Source of the DNA: Terriglobia bacterium
Lineage (GTDB): Bacteria; Acidobacteriota; Terriglobia; Bryobacterales; Bryobacteraceae
DNA: 49,159 nucleotides
NCBI GenBank assembly: GCA_019242155.1
Contig: JAFAWA010000177.1
Coordinates: 1 to 49,159 of the forward strand
Reading direction: 5' to 3'
Made by a program: the position numbers and the translations under genes. Shown here in pieces: positions 1 through 6,655 of the stretch (position 1 is the first letter of the stretch; every line of letters starts with the position of its first letter). The notes below the pieces were generated by a model that saw only the letters and a program-made list of their open reading frames with translations, did not search any database and was not told the origin of the DNA.

Positions 1-712
1 CATGGATCAAATGGTGAATCAGGCGGCCAAGGTTCACTACATGTCGGGCGGCAAGTGGAAGGTCCCTATGGTCATGAGAACCACCTTGGGCGCCACAAGG
101 CGCTCCGCCGCGCAGCACTCGCAATCGCTGCACGCCTGGTTCTGCCACGTCCCGGGATTGAAGGTCGTGCTGCCTTCCACACCCTACGATGCCAAAGGAC
201 TGATGAAATCAGCCATCCGCGACGACAATCCGGTCGTCGTCTTCGAAGACAAAATGATGTTCCGCTTGAAGGGCCCCGTGCCGGCCGGCGACTACACCGT
301 TCCCCTGGGCGTCGCCGATATCAAGCGTGAAGGCACCGACATCACGATTGTCGCCACCAGCAGCATGGTACAGGTCGCGCTAGGCGCTGCGAAACTTCTC
401 GAAGAGTCGGATATCAGCGCGGAAGTGGTCGACCCGCGCACGCTGTGGCCTTTGGATGAGAAGACCCTGATCGAATCCGCCAAAAAGACCTCGCGCGTGA
501 TTGTTCTGGACGAAGGCTACGGGCGCTACGGAGCCACCGCGGAACTCGCCTCCACCATCGCCGAAGGCGCGTTCTTTGATCTTGAGGCGCCGGTGAAGCG
601 AATGGGCGCCATGCACGTGCCCATCCCGTTTTCACCGCCGCTCGAAGACGCCACCGTGCCCACCGAAAAAACGGTATTCGAGGCCGCGCGGGCAATGGTA
701 GGCTCGGCCTAA
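1..712 (+). CDS. 2-oxoacid dehydrogenase E1 component, beta subunit (3' part)
   Basis: C-terminal two thirds of a thiamine-diphosphate-dependent E1 beta subunit of the pyruvate/acetoin/branched-chain 2-oxoacid dehydrogenase type. The reading frame is already open at the window edge. The first in-frame ATG (base 2) falls inside the conserved block DQMVNQAAKVHYMSGG, so it is an internal Met and not the start; about 80-90 residues are missing compared with the usual 320-330. Visible family marks are the KVPMVMRT strand, the HSQSLHAWF stretch that closes the E1 active site, and the C-terminal transketolase domain with VIVLDEGYGRYGATAEL. The gene is followed after 30 bases by an M24-fold gene and then by the E2 gene, so the three are probably one operon. 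The exact substrate cannot be read from the sequence. Confidence 0.9.
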   Translation, partial: MDQMVNQAAKVHYMSGGKWKVPMVMRTTLGATRRSAAQHSQSLHAWFCHVPGLKVVLPSTPYDAKGLMKSAIRDDNPVVVFEDKMMFRLKGPVPAGDYTVPLGVADIKREGTDITIVATSSMVQVALGAAKLLEESDISAEVVDPRTLWPLDEKTLIESAKKTSRVIVLDEGYGRYGATAELASTIAEGAFFDLEAPVKRMGAMHVPIPFSPPLEDATVPTEKTVFEAARAMVGSA

Positions 713-742
713 AACCGCCCGCCGGGCAAGAAAGGAACTGTT

Positions 743-2089
743 ATGGCACTAAAAACTCACGGCACCATGGCCGTCGATTGGGAGCAGCGCATCGATTTCG
801 ACCGCCTCCGGCGCGAACGGCTCGCCCGTGTCAAATCGCTGCTCGCCAAATCGGAAATCGGTGCCCTGCTGTGCTTCGACATGAACAATGTGCGTTACAT
901 TACCGCCACGCACATCGGCACGTGGGCCCAGGATAAGATCAGCCGGTTCACTCTGCTGCCCCAAGGCGATGAACCGATCCTGTGGGATTTCGGTTCTGCC
1001 GCCAAGCACCATCAGCTTAACTGTCCGTGGCTCGGTGAGCGCTCGCGCGCCGGTATTCCCTTGCTCCGCGGCGCAATGTCGCCCGAGATGGGCCGCGCCG
1101 AAGATGTCGCCCGCAAAATCCGCATCGAACTCGAAAGCCGCGGCCTGCTCAAGGAACCTCTCGGCATCGACGTGGTCGAGCCGCCCATCCTCTTCGCTTT
1201 GCAGCGCGAGGGAATCACGGTGGTCGATGGCCAGCAGCTTCTCTCCGACGCGCGCGCCATCAAGACCCAGGACGAAATCAGCCTGCTCAACACGTCGGCC
1301 ATGATGGTCGACGCCGCTTACGAAGAGCTCTACCGTGCCATGAAGCCGGGCTTCAGCGAAAACGAGGCCGTGGGCCTGGCGAGCAAAGTGCTTTACGACC
1401 TCGGCTCCGAGTATGTCGAGGGCGTTAACGCCATTTCGGGCGAGCGCTGCAACCCGCATCCGCACGTCTTCTCCGATCGCGTGCTGCGCCCGGGCGACCC
1501 CGTCTACTACGACATCCTGCACTCCTACATGGGCTATCGCACCTGCTATTACCGGTGCTTCTCCATCGGTTACGCCTCGCACGCGCTTGTCGACGCATAT
1601 AAACGCTGCCGCGAATATCTCGATGCGGCAATCTCTTTGGTCCGCCCCGGATGCACCACCGCGCAAATCGCGTCTGTTTGGCCCAGGGCGCAAGAGTTCG
1701 GCTTCCCCAATGAAGAAGCGGCGTTTGCCTTGCAGTTCGGCCACGGCATCGGCCTCGCCATTTGGGAAAAGCCGGTGATCAGCCGCCTGGTTTCACTCGA
1801 TCATCCGCACGAGATCAAGCCCGGGATGGTGTTCGCGCTCGAAACCTTCTGGCCCTCCAAAGACGGGTGGAGCGCGGCGCGTATCGAAGAGGAGATCGTT
1901 GTTACCGAGACCGGTCACGAAGTGATCACGCGTTTCCCCGCCGAAGCACTATTGGTAGCCGGCACGCAATACTTCACCGTAAACGGACCATTGCCCACGG
2001 TGCGAGAGCACGATCCGGCGCCCAGCCAGCGCATTGTAGAAATGGTCGAAGCCAGTGCGCGCGCCGAACAAGTAGGAGTCTCCAGCTAA
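743..2089 (+). CDS. M24 family (creatinase/Xaa-Pro peptidase fold) protein, degenerate metal site
   Basis: A 448-residue protein with an N-terminal creatinase-like domain (about 20-170) and a pita-bread M24 domain (about 180-420). A good ribosome site (AAAGGAA) precedes the ATG. Of the five canonical metal ligands I can place Asp257 (in YYDI), His334 (in FGHGIGL), Glu367 (in FALETFW) and Glu382 (in RIEEE). The second Asp, expected ten residues after the first, is Thr267/Cys268 in GYRTCYYR. Catalysis may therefore be altered or lost. It sits between E1-beta and E2 genes and ends two bases before the E2 start, so it is co-transcribed with them, although no peptidase belongs to that complex. The DMSP lyase DddP is a distant relative but keeps the residue missing here. 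The family call is firm, the function unknown. Confidence 0.85.
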   Translation: MALKTHGTMAVDWEQRIDFDRLRRERLARVKSLLAKSEIGALLCFDMNNVRYITATHIGTWAQDKISRFTLLPQGDEPILWDFGSAAKHHQLNCPWLGERSRAGIPLLRGAMSPEMGRAEDVARKIRIELESRGLLKEPLGIDVVEPPILFALQREGITVVDGQQLLSDARAIKTQDEISLLNTSAMMVDAAYEELYRAMKPGFSENEAVGLASKVLYDLGSEYVEGVNAISGERCNPHPHVFSDRVLRPGDPVYYDILHSYMGYRTCYYRCFSIGYASHALVDAYKRCREYLDAAISLVRPGCTTAQIASVWPRAQEFGFPNEEAAFALQFGHGIGLAIWEKPVISRLVSLDHPHEIKPGMVFALETFWPSKDGWSAARIEEEIVVTETGHEVITRFPAEALLVAGTQYFTVNGPLPTVREHDPAPSQRIVEMVEASARAEQVGVSS

Positions 2090-2091
2090 CC

Positions 2092-3288
2092 ATGGCCGTC
2101 AGCGTCGTCATGCCGGCCCTGGAGCTGGCGCAGGAAACCGGTAAGATCCTGTCCTGGATCAAAAAAGAAGGCGACTCGATCACCAAAGGCGAGCCGCTCG
2201 TCGAAATCGAAACCGACAAAATCACCTTCGAAGTGGAGGCGCCCGCGGATGGTGTTCTCGCCGGTGTCCGGTCCAAAGAGGGTGAGGATGTCCCGGTCGG
2301 CAAGACCATTGCCTGGATCGTAGCCGCCGGCGAAGAAGCGCCTGCCGAATCGGAAACCGGCGCAGCCGCTGCCATGGTCGAACAGGCCAGGCACTCCGCC
2401 GAACAGCCTCATACAGCAGCGCCAACCACCGCCGAGCCCGCGGCTAAGCCCGCTGCAGCACCTGCCGCCGGCAAGGTCTCTCCCAAAGCCAGGCGCCTCG
2501 CAAAAGAACTCGGCGTCGACCTCGCCAAAGTTCGCGGCACCGGCCCTGACGGCGCCATCACCGGCGAAGACGTGGAAGCCGCGGCCAAAGCGCCGGCCGA
2601 ATCCACTCCGGCCCTGGCCGCCATCGCCCGTCTCATGGCCGAGCGCACCACGCATAGCTGGACCACCACGCCTCACTTCTTCTTGGTGCGCGAAGTGGAC
2701 GCCGCCGCGCTGGTCAACGCGCGCAATCAACTTGGCTCCGCCGTCGAACGCGATCGCGGCGTCAAACTGACTCATACCGACCTGCTCGTAGCCTTAGTGG
2801 CCAGGACTCTTGGAAAGCATCCTAAGATGAATGCCTCCTGGCACACCGACCACATTCAACTCAACCCTGCCGTCAACATCAGCGTGGCCATGGCCGTACC
2901 CGACGGTGTGGTCGGGGCCGTCATCCCGAACGCCGATTCAGCTTCACTCGCGGAGATCGCCTCCGCCCGCGGCGAACTTACCGGCCGAGCCCGCACCGGC
3001 AAACTGCGCCCTCAGGACGTCACCGGCGGTACGTTCACCATCAGCAATCTCGGCATGTACGGCATCGACGCCTTTACCGCCATCATAACGCCTCCCCAGG
3101 CCGCCGTTCTGGCCGTGGGACGCATTACCGATCGCGTCGTCCCCGTCAATGGCCAGCCGGGCATTCGCCCCATCCTGTCGATCACGCTCTCAAGCGATCA
3201 TCGCGTAGTCGACGGCGCGCAGGCCGCCCTGTTTCTTAACGATCTCGCCGAAGCCATGCGCGAACCGGCCAAGTATCTTCAGCCCTAG
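2092..3288 (+). CDS. Dihydrolipoamide acyltransferase (E2) of a 2-oxoacid dehydrogenase complex
   Basis: Core acyltransferase of a pyruvate/2-oxoacid dehydrogenase complex, 398 residues. The domains in order are one lipoyl domain (1-78, lipoylated Lys43 in ETDKITF), an Ala/Pro-rich linker, a peripheral subunit-binding domain (about 122-157, beginning VSPKARRLAKELGV) and the catalytic acyltransferase domain with DHRVVDG (His370, Asp374). The frame stays open far upstream, but the lipoyl domain begins exactly at this ATG, two bases after the M24 stop, so earlier starts are rejected. A single lipoyl domain of this length is usual for bacterial E2. No E3 gene is present in the window. Confidence 0.95.
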   Translation: MAVSVVMPALELAQETGKILSWIKKEGDSITKGEPLVEIETDKITFEVEAPADGVLAGVRSKEGEDVPVGKTIAWIVAAGEEAPAESETGAAAAMVEQARHSAEQPHTAAPTTAEPAAKPAAAPAAGKVSPKARRLAKELGVDLAKVRGTGPDGAITGEDVEAAAKAPAESTPALAAIARLMAERTTHSWTTTPHFFLVREVDAAALVNARNQLGSAVERDRGVKLTHTDLLVALVARTLGKHPKMNASWHTDHIQLNPAVNISVAMAVPDGVVGAVIPNADSASLAEIASARGELTGRARTGKLRPQDVTGGTFTISNLGMYGIDAFTAIITPPQAAVLAVGRITDRVVPVNGQPGIRPILSITLSSDHRVVDGAQAALFLNDLAEAMREPAKYLQP

Positions 3289-3317
3289 CGATCATCACCA
3301 CTCCAAAAATAGGGCTG

Positions 3318-3335
3318 TACAATAGGGATCATCCC
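3318..3335 (+). promoter_or_regulatory. Candidate -10 box and palindrome before the Ni/Co transporter gene
   Basis: TACAAT (3318-3323) is a plausible -10 box. It is followed at once by the perfect palindrome GGGATCATCCC (3325-3335), which ends one base before the start codon. A palindrome between the -10 box and the start is a natural place for a metal-responsive repressor. No clear -35 element and no regulator gene are nearby, so this is inference. Confidence 0.3.
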
Positions 3336-3336
3336 A

Positions 3337-4320
3337 ATGAAGCGGTATTTTGTGCTGTCCGTGTTTTTGTCAGCTTGCCTGAAGGCGCAGACTTCGGCAG
3401 CAGCCTCGCTTGCGCAGACCGACTATCTATCGCGCCTGTTACATCAGGGCCAACTGAGCGGCGTGACAATCCTCATCGGTTTGGCTGTGGCGTTCGGCTT
3501 AGGTGCCATCCATGCTCTTTCTCCAGGCCACGGCAAGACTATCGTCGCGGCTTATCTGGTCGGAACGCGCGGAACTCCCCGGCACGCGCTTTTCCTCGGG
3601 GCAATGGTGACGTTCACCCACACGGTCAGCGTGTTTCTGTTGGGCTTGGCGACTCTATTTCTTTCCCGGTACGTGCTGCCGGAAAGAATCTATCCGGTAT
3701 TAGGAGTGATCTCCGGAGTTTCCATCGTGTGGATCGGCGCAATCCTGCTCTACCAGCGGATTCGCACCGCGCGCCGAGCCGCCGCTCCCCATCATGAGCA
3801 CACCCACGAGCACGCGCATGATCACGTGCATTCGCACGATCATGTGCATGCGCATGCTCACGCCCACTCGCATAGTCACGCGCACGATCACTTACATACA
3901 CACGAGCACACTCATGATCATCATCATGGCGAGATGATTCACGATCACGGCGACGGACACGTGCACAGCCACGTTCCAGACGATGTCAGCCTCGCCGGCT
4001 TAATTGCTCTGGGCGCAAGCGGCGGCCTTGTGCCATGCCCTACGGCTATGGTGCTGCTCCTCAGCGCGATCGCGCTGGGGAGAATTGGACTGGGTCTAGG
4101 CCTGCTTGCGGCATTCAGCCTGGGTCTTGCCGGAGTCCTCATGGCGATCGGATTAGTCGTCCTCTATGCCAAGCACTTATTGCCCAACAGCCAACGAACC
4201 GCCACGCATCCTTTATTCCGGCTTCTGCCCGTAGCTTCCGCGGCAGTCATCGTGTGCGTCGGTCTGATTATGACCGCCGCATCACTTGGCATCATCCGCG
4301 GTCCCCTGGCCGGTGTTTAA
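3337..4320 (+). CDS. NicO/RcnA-type nickel-cobalt transporter with His-rich loop
   Basis: Inner-membrane protein of the NicO (HupE/RcnA-like) family, 327 residues, probably moving Ni2+ or Co2+. It starts with a signal-like hydrophobic segment (about 1-23). The family motif GAIHALSPGHGKT lies near residue 57, followed by hydrophobic spans near 85-110 and 120-145. A loop of about 65 residues (roughly 150-215) is almost entirely His alternating with Asp, Glu, Ala and Ser, as in RcnA exporters. A second membrane half follows, with GASGGLVPCPTAMVLLLSA carrying the second conserved signature. It is monocistronic as far as can be seen. Direction of transport is not shown by the sequence; the long His loop favours export or metal buffering. 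Confidence 0.88.
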   Translation: MKRYFVLSVFLSACLKAQTSAAASLAQTDYLSRLLHQGQLSGVTILIGLAVAFGLGAIHALSPGHGKTIVAAYLVGTRGTPRHALFLGAMVTFTHTVSVFLLGLATLFLSRYVLPERIYPVLGVISGVSIVWIGAILLYQRIRTARRAAAPHHEHTHEHAHDHVHSHDHVHAHAHAHSHSHAHDHLHTHEHTHDHHHGEMIHDHGDGHVHSHVPDDVSLAGLIALGASGGLVPCPTAMVLLLSAIALGRIGLGLGLLAAFSLGLAGVLMAIGLVVLYAKHLLPNSQRTATHPLFRLLPVASAAVIVCVGLIMTAASLGIIRGPLAGV

Positions 4321-4395
4321 GTCGCGTTTTTCTCGGGCACACGCAGAGTTGACGTAACGGTTCTGCTTCCCGGCAACGGTCCAGTCAGTTCCGTT

Positions 4396-4599
4396 CTACC
4401 ACCCGCGCCATGATGTTGCGCCATATTGTAATGCTTGCCGTATGTCTTCAGCCTCCAGTTCGGGATATTCGTGAATCATCTCCGCGACGGACATCCCATT
4501 GGCCACCAGATTGACCACGAGCGACACAGTCATCCGCATCCCGCGAATACACGCGCGTCCTCCCATCAACGCAGGATCAAACGTGATTCGGTCGAACAC
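4396..4599 (-). CDS. DUF433 family protein (antitoxin-like), solitary
   Basis: A 67-residue protein matching DUF433, a winged-helix family often paired with a DUF5615 PIN-like toxin. Family marks are ITFDPALMGGRACIRGMRMTV at the N-terminus and ANGMSVAEMIHEYPELEAEDIRQALQYG in the helical half. Here the C-terminus ends early (GATSWRGW) instead of continuing as an Ala-rich helix. No toxin partner is found within about 260 bases on either side. It may be the surviving half of a decayed toxin-antitoxin pair. Confidence 0.75.
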   Translation of the reverse strand: MFDRITFDPALMGGRACIRGMRMTVSLVVNLVANGMSVAEMIHEYPELEAEDIRQALQYGATSWRGW

Positions 4600-4863
4600 A
4601 CGGCCAGTCTAACAGCTTATGTTCCGCATCATAACCAAGTGCTGGGCGGCGGGTGCGCGACATGAGAGCGATAGACTGGGCGAAAGTCATGCCGATACGT
4701 CGAGTCTGAGCCTATACGGTACGCCTTTCTGAGCCGCGAGCGCAGGGAGCGGTCGAATCGGTACGAAGCCGTCGCAGCCTCAGTTTCGAACTTGCCCGTT
4801 CTTCATTCGCCTCCTCGCCCGCGTCTACCCAGTCGCAGGCTCGTACCGAATCGTCGCTTCCCC
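4600..4863. other. Intergenic, no gene recognised
   Basis: The 264 bases between the DUF433 gene and the PEP-CTERM gene hold only short overlapping frames without recognisable protein similarity. I see no strong hairpin or repeat in it. Confidence 0.5.
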
Positions 4864-5625
4864 TTAGAGATTCCTGGCACGCAACAGCGTGCTTGAAATT
4901 CCGGTTTTCCGGAGGGTGTCGGCCGCCCTAGACGATTTGCCTTTAGCAAGGATGAGAAAGAGGGATCCCAATCCAATCAATGTCGCTGCAGCCGGTTCGG
5001 GAACGGGGGTCGCCGCTGTTCCTGTGACGGTAAAATTCATTACGTCATTCGGTCCACAGAGTCCCGAAGGACCGAAGGCACTCGCAGGAGCAAAAGGAGC
5101 GGCTGTTGAAGCGGCTAAGCAAGGACCCTGGATAACCCCAGCGTCCACGATCACCGTTGGATTGAGCGCCGGAAACCAACCAACGGTGCCGCCCCCTGTT
5201 GGTGGACCCATGGTGAGGAAATAATCGCCCGGCCCCAAACTCAGGCCCGAAAACAGGGTGACAAACGCGCCGCAAGACGCCATGGAGCACACAGGGAGAT
5301 CTACAGGGACTGAAAACTCCGCCGCTGCGATCTCATCCGCGACTGTCGTTCCAGGTCCAATCCCGGTCGTGAGATAGGCGGTAGCAGTGAGTGATTGGCC
5401 GACATCGAAGGAATCCACCAATGCCGTAATGGTGACATCGGTGTAGGCCTGTGATTCTGACCACGAGGTCGTCACCACGGGAGTTAGGCCTCCGATTCCT
5501 GTACTGAGTGCAGGTGGCGCTGTGACTGAAATGACAGTGTCCGCGATAAGCGACAGCGGGCAAATCATCAGGATCGTTGCCGGAGCCACCCAAAAACTAG
5601 TAGCACATTGTCCTAGGTTTCTCAT
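4864..5625 (-). CDS. PEP-CTERM sorting-domain surface protein
   Basis: A 253-residue exported protein. The start used here is MRNLGQCATS, with GAGG seven bases upstream; the frame stays open further upstream but that part is not protein-like. A signal peptide spans about residues 1-28. The middle is a beta-rich, Thr/Gly/Pro-rich region with several cysteines. The C-terminus is a PEP-CTERM tripartite signal: PVPEP, then a hydrophobic helix (AAATLIGLGSLFLILA), then the basic tail KGKSSR, extended by about 20 residues. By family knowledge such proteins are processed by an exosortase and reach the cell surface or exopolysaccharide. No exosortase gene is in the window. Confidence 0.82.
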   Translation of the reverse strand: MRNLGQCATSFWVAPATILMICPLSLIADTVISVTAPPALSTGIGGLTPVVTTSWSESQAYTDVTITALVDSFDVGQSLTATAYLTTGIGPGTTVADEIAAAEFSVPVDLPVCSMASCGAFVTLFSGLSLGPGDYFLTMGPPTGGGTVGWFPALNPTVIVDAGVIQGPCLAASTAAPFAPASAFGPSGLCGPNDVMNFTVTGTAATPVPEPAAATLIGLGSLFLILAKGKSSRAADTLRKTGISSTLLRARNL

Positions 5626-5647
5626 TGTCAACCTCGCTGTGGGAGTG

Positions 5648-5653
5648 ATTATA
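5648..5653 (-). promoter_or_regulatory. Candidate -10 box of the PEP-CTERM gene
   Basis: On the minus strand the sequence reads TATAAT, preceded directly by TG and lying 22 bases upstream of the chosen ATG. A -35 element is poor. It supports the downstream start rather than the longer open frame. Confidence 0.45.
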
Positions 5654-5701
5654 CATTGATTGCCCATAAACCGCCCGACGTAGAACGCCCTTGCTGATTT
5701 T

Positions 5702-5733
5702 TGCGGCGCCCCGCTGATTGTGCGGCGCCCCGC
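5702..5733. repeat. Two 13-bp direct repeats TGCGGCGCCCCGC
   Basis: TGCGGCGCCCCGC occurs at 5702-5714 and again at 5721-5733, a period of 19 bases, with a similar GCTGATT lead-in before each copy. It lies in the 365-base gap between the divergent PEP-CTERM and QIEANRRNALKS genes (5626-5990), which otherwise holds only C/G-rich low-complexity sequence. Confidence 0.7.
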
Positions 5734-5990
5734 ATTCCCGCGAACCGTCTTTTCATCGGCCCCCACCAGCGGCCCCAACCATCAGCCCCAAGCACCGGAA
5801 ACAACCGCGCTCACACCCCGCGCCGGAAAACTTGATTCACGTCGCACGTGATTTTATGTCTTCGCTCATAACAAAGCGATTTCCCCCGTTCTCCCCCCGC
5901 GCCGGCCGCAACTGTATCCCCCCGCCGCGATATCTTGAGGTTGAGAACGGCACTGACCGAAATTGGCTTTGCTCGTCAGAAAAAATATTA

Positions 5991-6509
5991 ATGGCAACTC
6001 CGAAGCAGATCGAAGCAAATCGCCGCAATGCGCTTAAGTCTTGCGGCCCTAAAACTCCGGAGGGGAAAGCCGCCGTGCGGCTGAACTCTCTTCGCAATGG
6101 GCTCCGCGCCCGCACCGTCGTCTTGCCCGGCGAGGATCACCTCAGCTTTGAGGAACTCTGCCGCGATCTCGAAGTCGAGTGGCAGCCGCAGACCAGAACC
6201 GAACAGTTCTATGTCGAGCAGATGGCCGTCTCTCAGTGGAAACTGATCCGCATGGAGACCGGCGAAGCCGATATTTTCCGCGGCGCAGCTACCGCGCAGG
6301 TCCAGCTGCCGCTTCTCGATCGCATGTGGCAGGCCCAGTGCCGCCTCGAGCGGTCCTTCGCCAGGGCCCAGCGCGAACTGGAGCATCTGCAAGATTCGCA
6401 GCAGAACATGGCTCCAGCCGAGGCTGTAGACGAGTCTGATCGCAACTCAGCCTCCGATGCCGAACCACGGCCCGCAAACCTGACGTCCATCGGAACCCTC
6501 TTGTTCTGA
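5991..6509 (+). CDS. Conserved hypothetical protein, QIEANRRNALKS family
   Basis: A 172-residue cytoplasmic protein. Its N-terminus (MATPKQIEANRRNALKSCGPKTPEGKA, residues 1-27) belongs to a family I recognise as frequent and multi-copy in Acidobacteriota and Planctomycetes, with no established function. The rest is helical and charged, with a probable coiled coil at about 115-145 (RLERSFARAQRELEHLQ) and an acidic, variable tail. The frame extends upstream to 5718, but that part is Pro/Arg-rich and not family-like, so this ATG is preferred. There are no operon partners; it converges on the NHL-repeat gene. Confidence 0.75.
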   Translation: MATPKQIEANRRNALKSCGPKTPEGKAAVRLNSLRNGLRARTVVLPGEDHLSFEELCRDLEVEWQPQTRTEQFYVEQMAVSQWKLIRMETGEADIFRGAATAQVQLPLLDRMWQAQCRLERSFARAQRELEHLQDSQQNMAPAEAVDESDRNSASDAEPRPANLTSIGTLLF

Positions 6510-6514
6510 GGGAA

Positions 6515-6541
6515 TCAGCGCCGGGACCGCACCGGCGCTGA
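6515..6541. terminator. Perfect 10-bp inverted repeat between convergent genes
   Basis: TCAGCGCCGG (6515-6524) and CCGGCGCTGA (6532-6541) form a perfect stem around a 7-base loop. It starts six bases after the stop of the + strand gene and lies before the stop of the convergent NHL gene. There is no T-run on either side, so it may be a weak or factor-assisted bidirectional terminator. Confidence 0.5.
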
Positions 6542-6655
6542 CCCTTCATAGAGCGGCCGGCCCTATAACACGCGCATGTCACCCAGTTCGATTCGAGGCC
6601 GCTCTTCACGGCGTGGATTTCGCCCGGCTGGAGTTCGATCCCAGCACGACCGCCT

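Noticed and set aside
749-1744. 331-codon open frame on the - strand
   Set aside because: Mirror frame of the M24 gene, caused by high GC at third positions; no family similarity.
743-2089. DMSP lyase DddP
   Set aside because: Same M24 fold, but the second metal Asp kept in DddP is missing and the sequence blocks around the active site differ.
5718-5990. N-terminal extension of the QIEANRRNALKS gene
   Set aside because: Pro/Arg/Ser-rich and unlike the family, whose proteins begin at the MATPKQIEANRR position.
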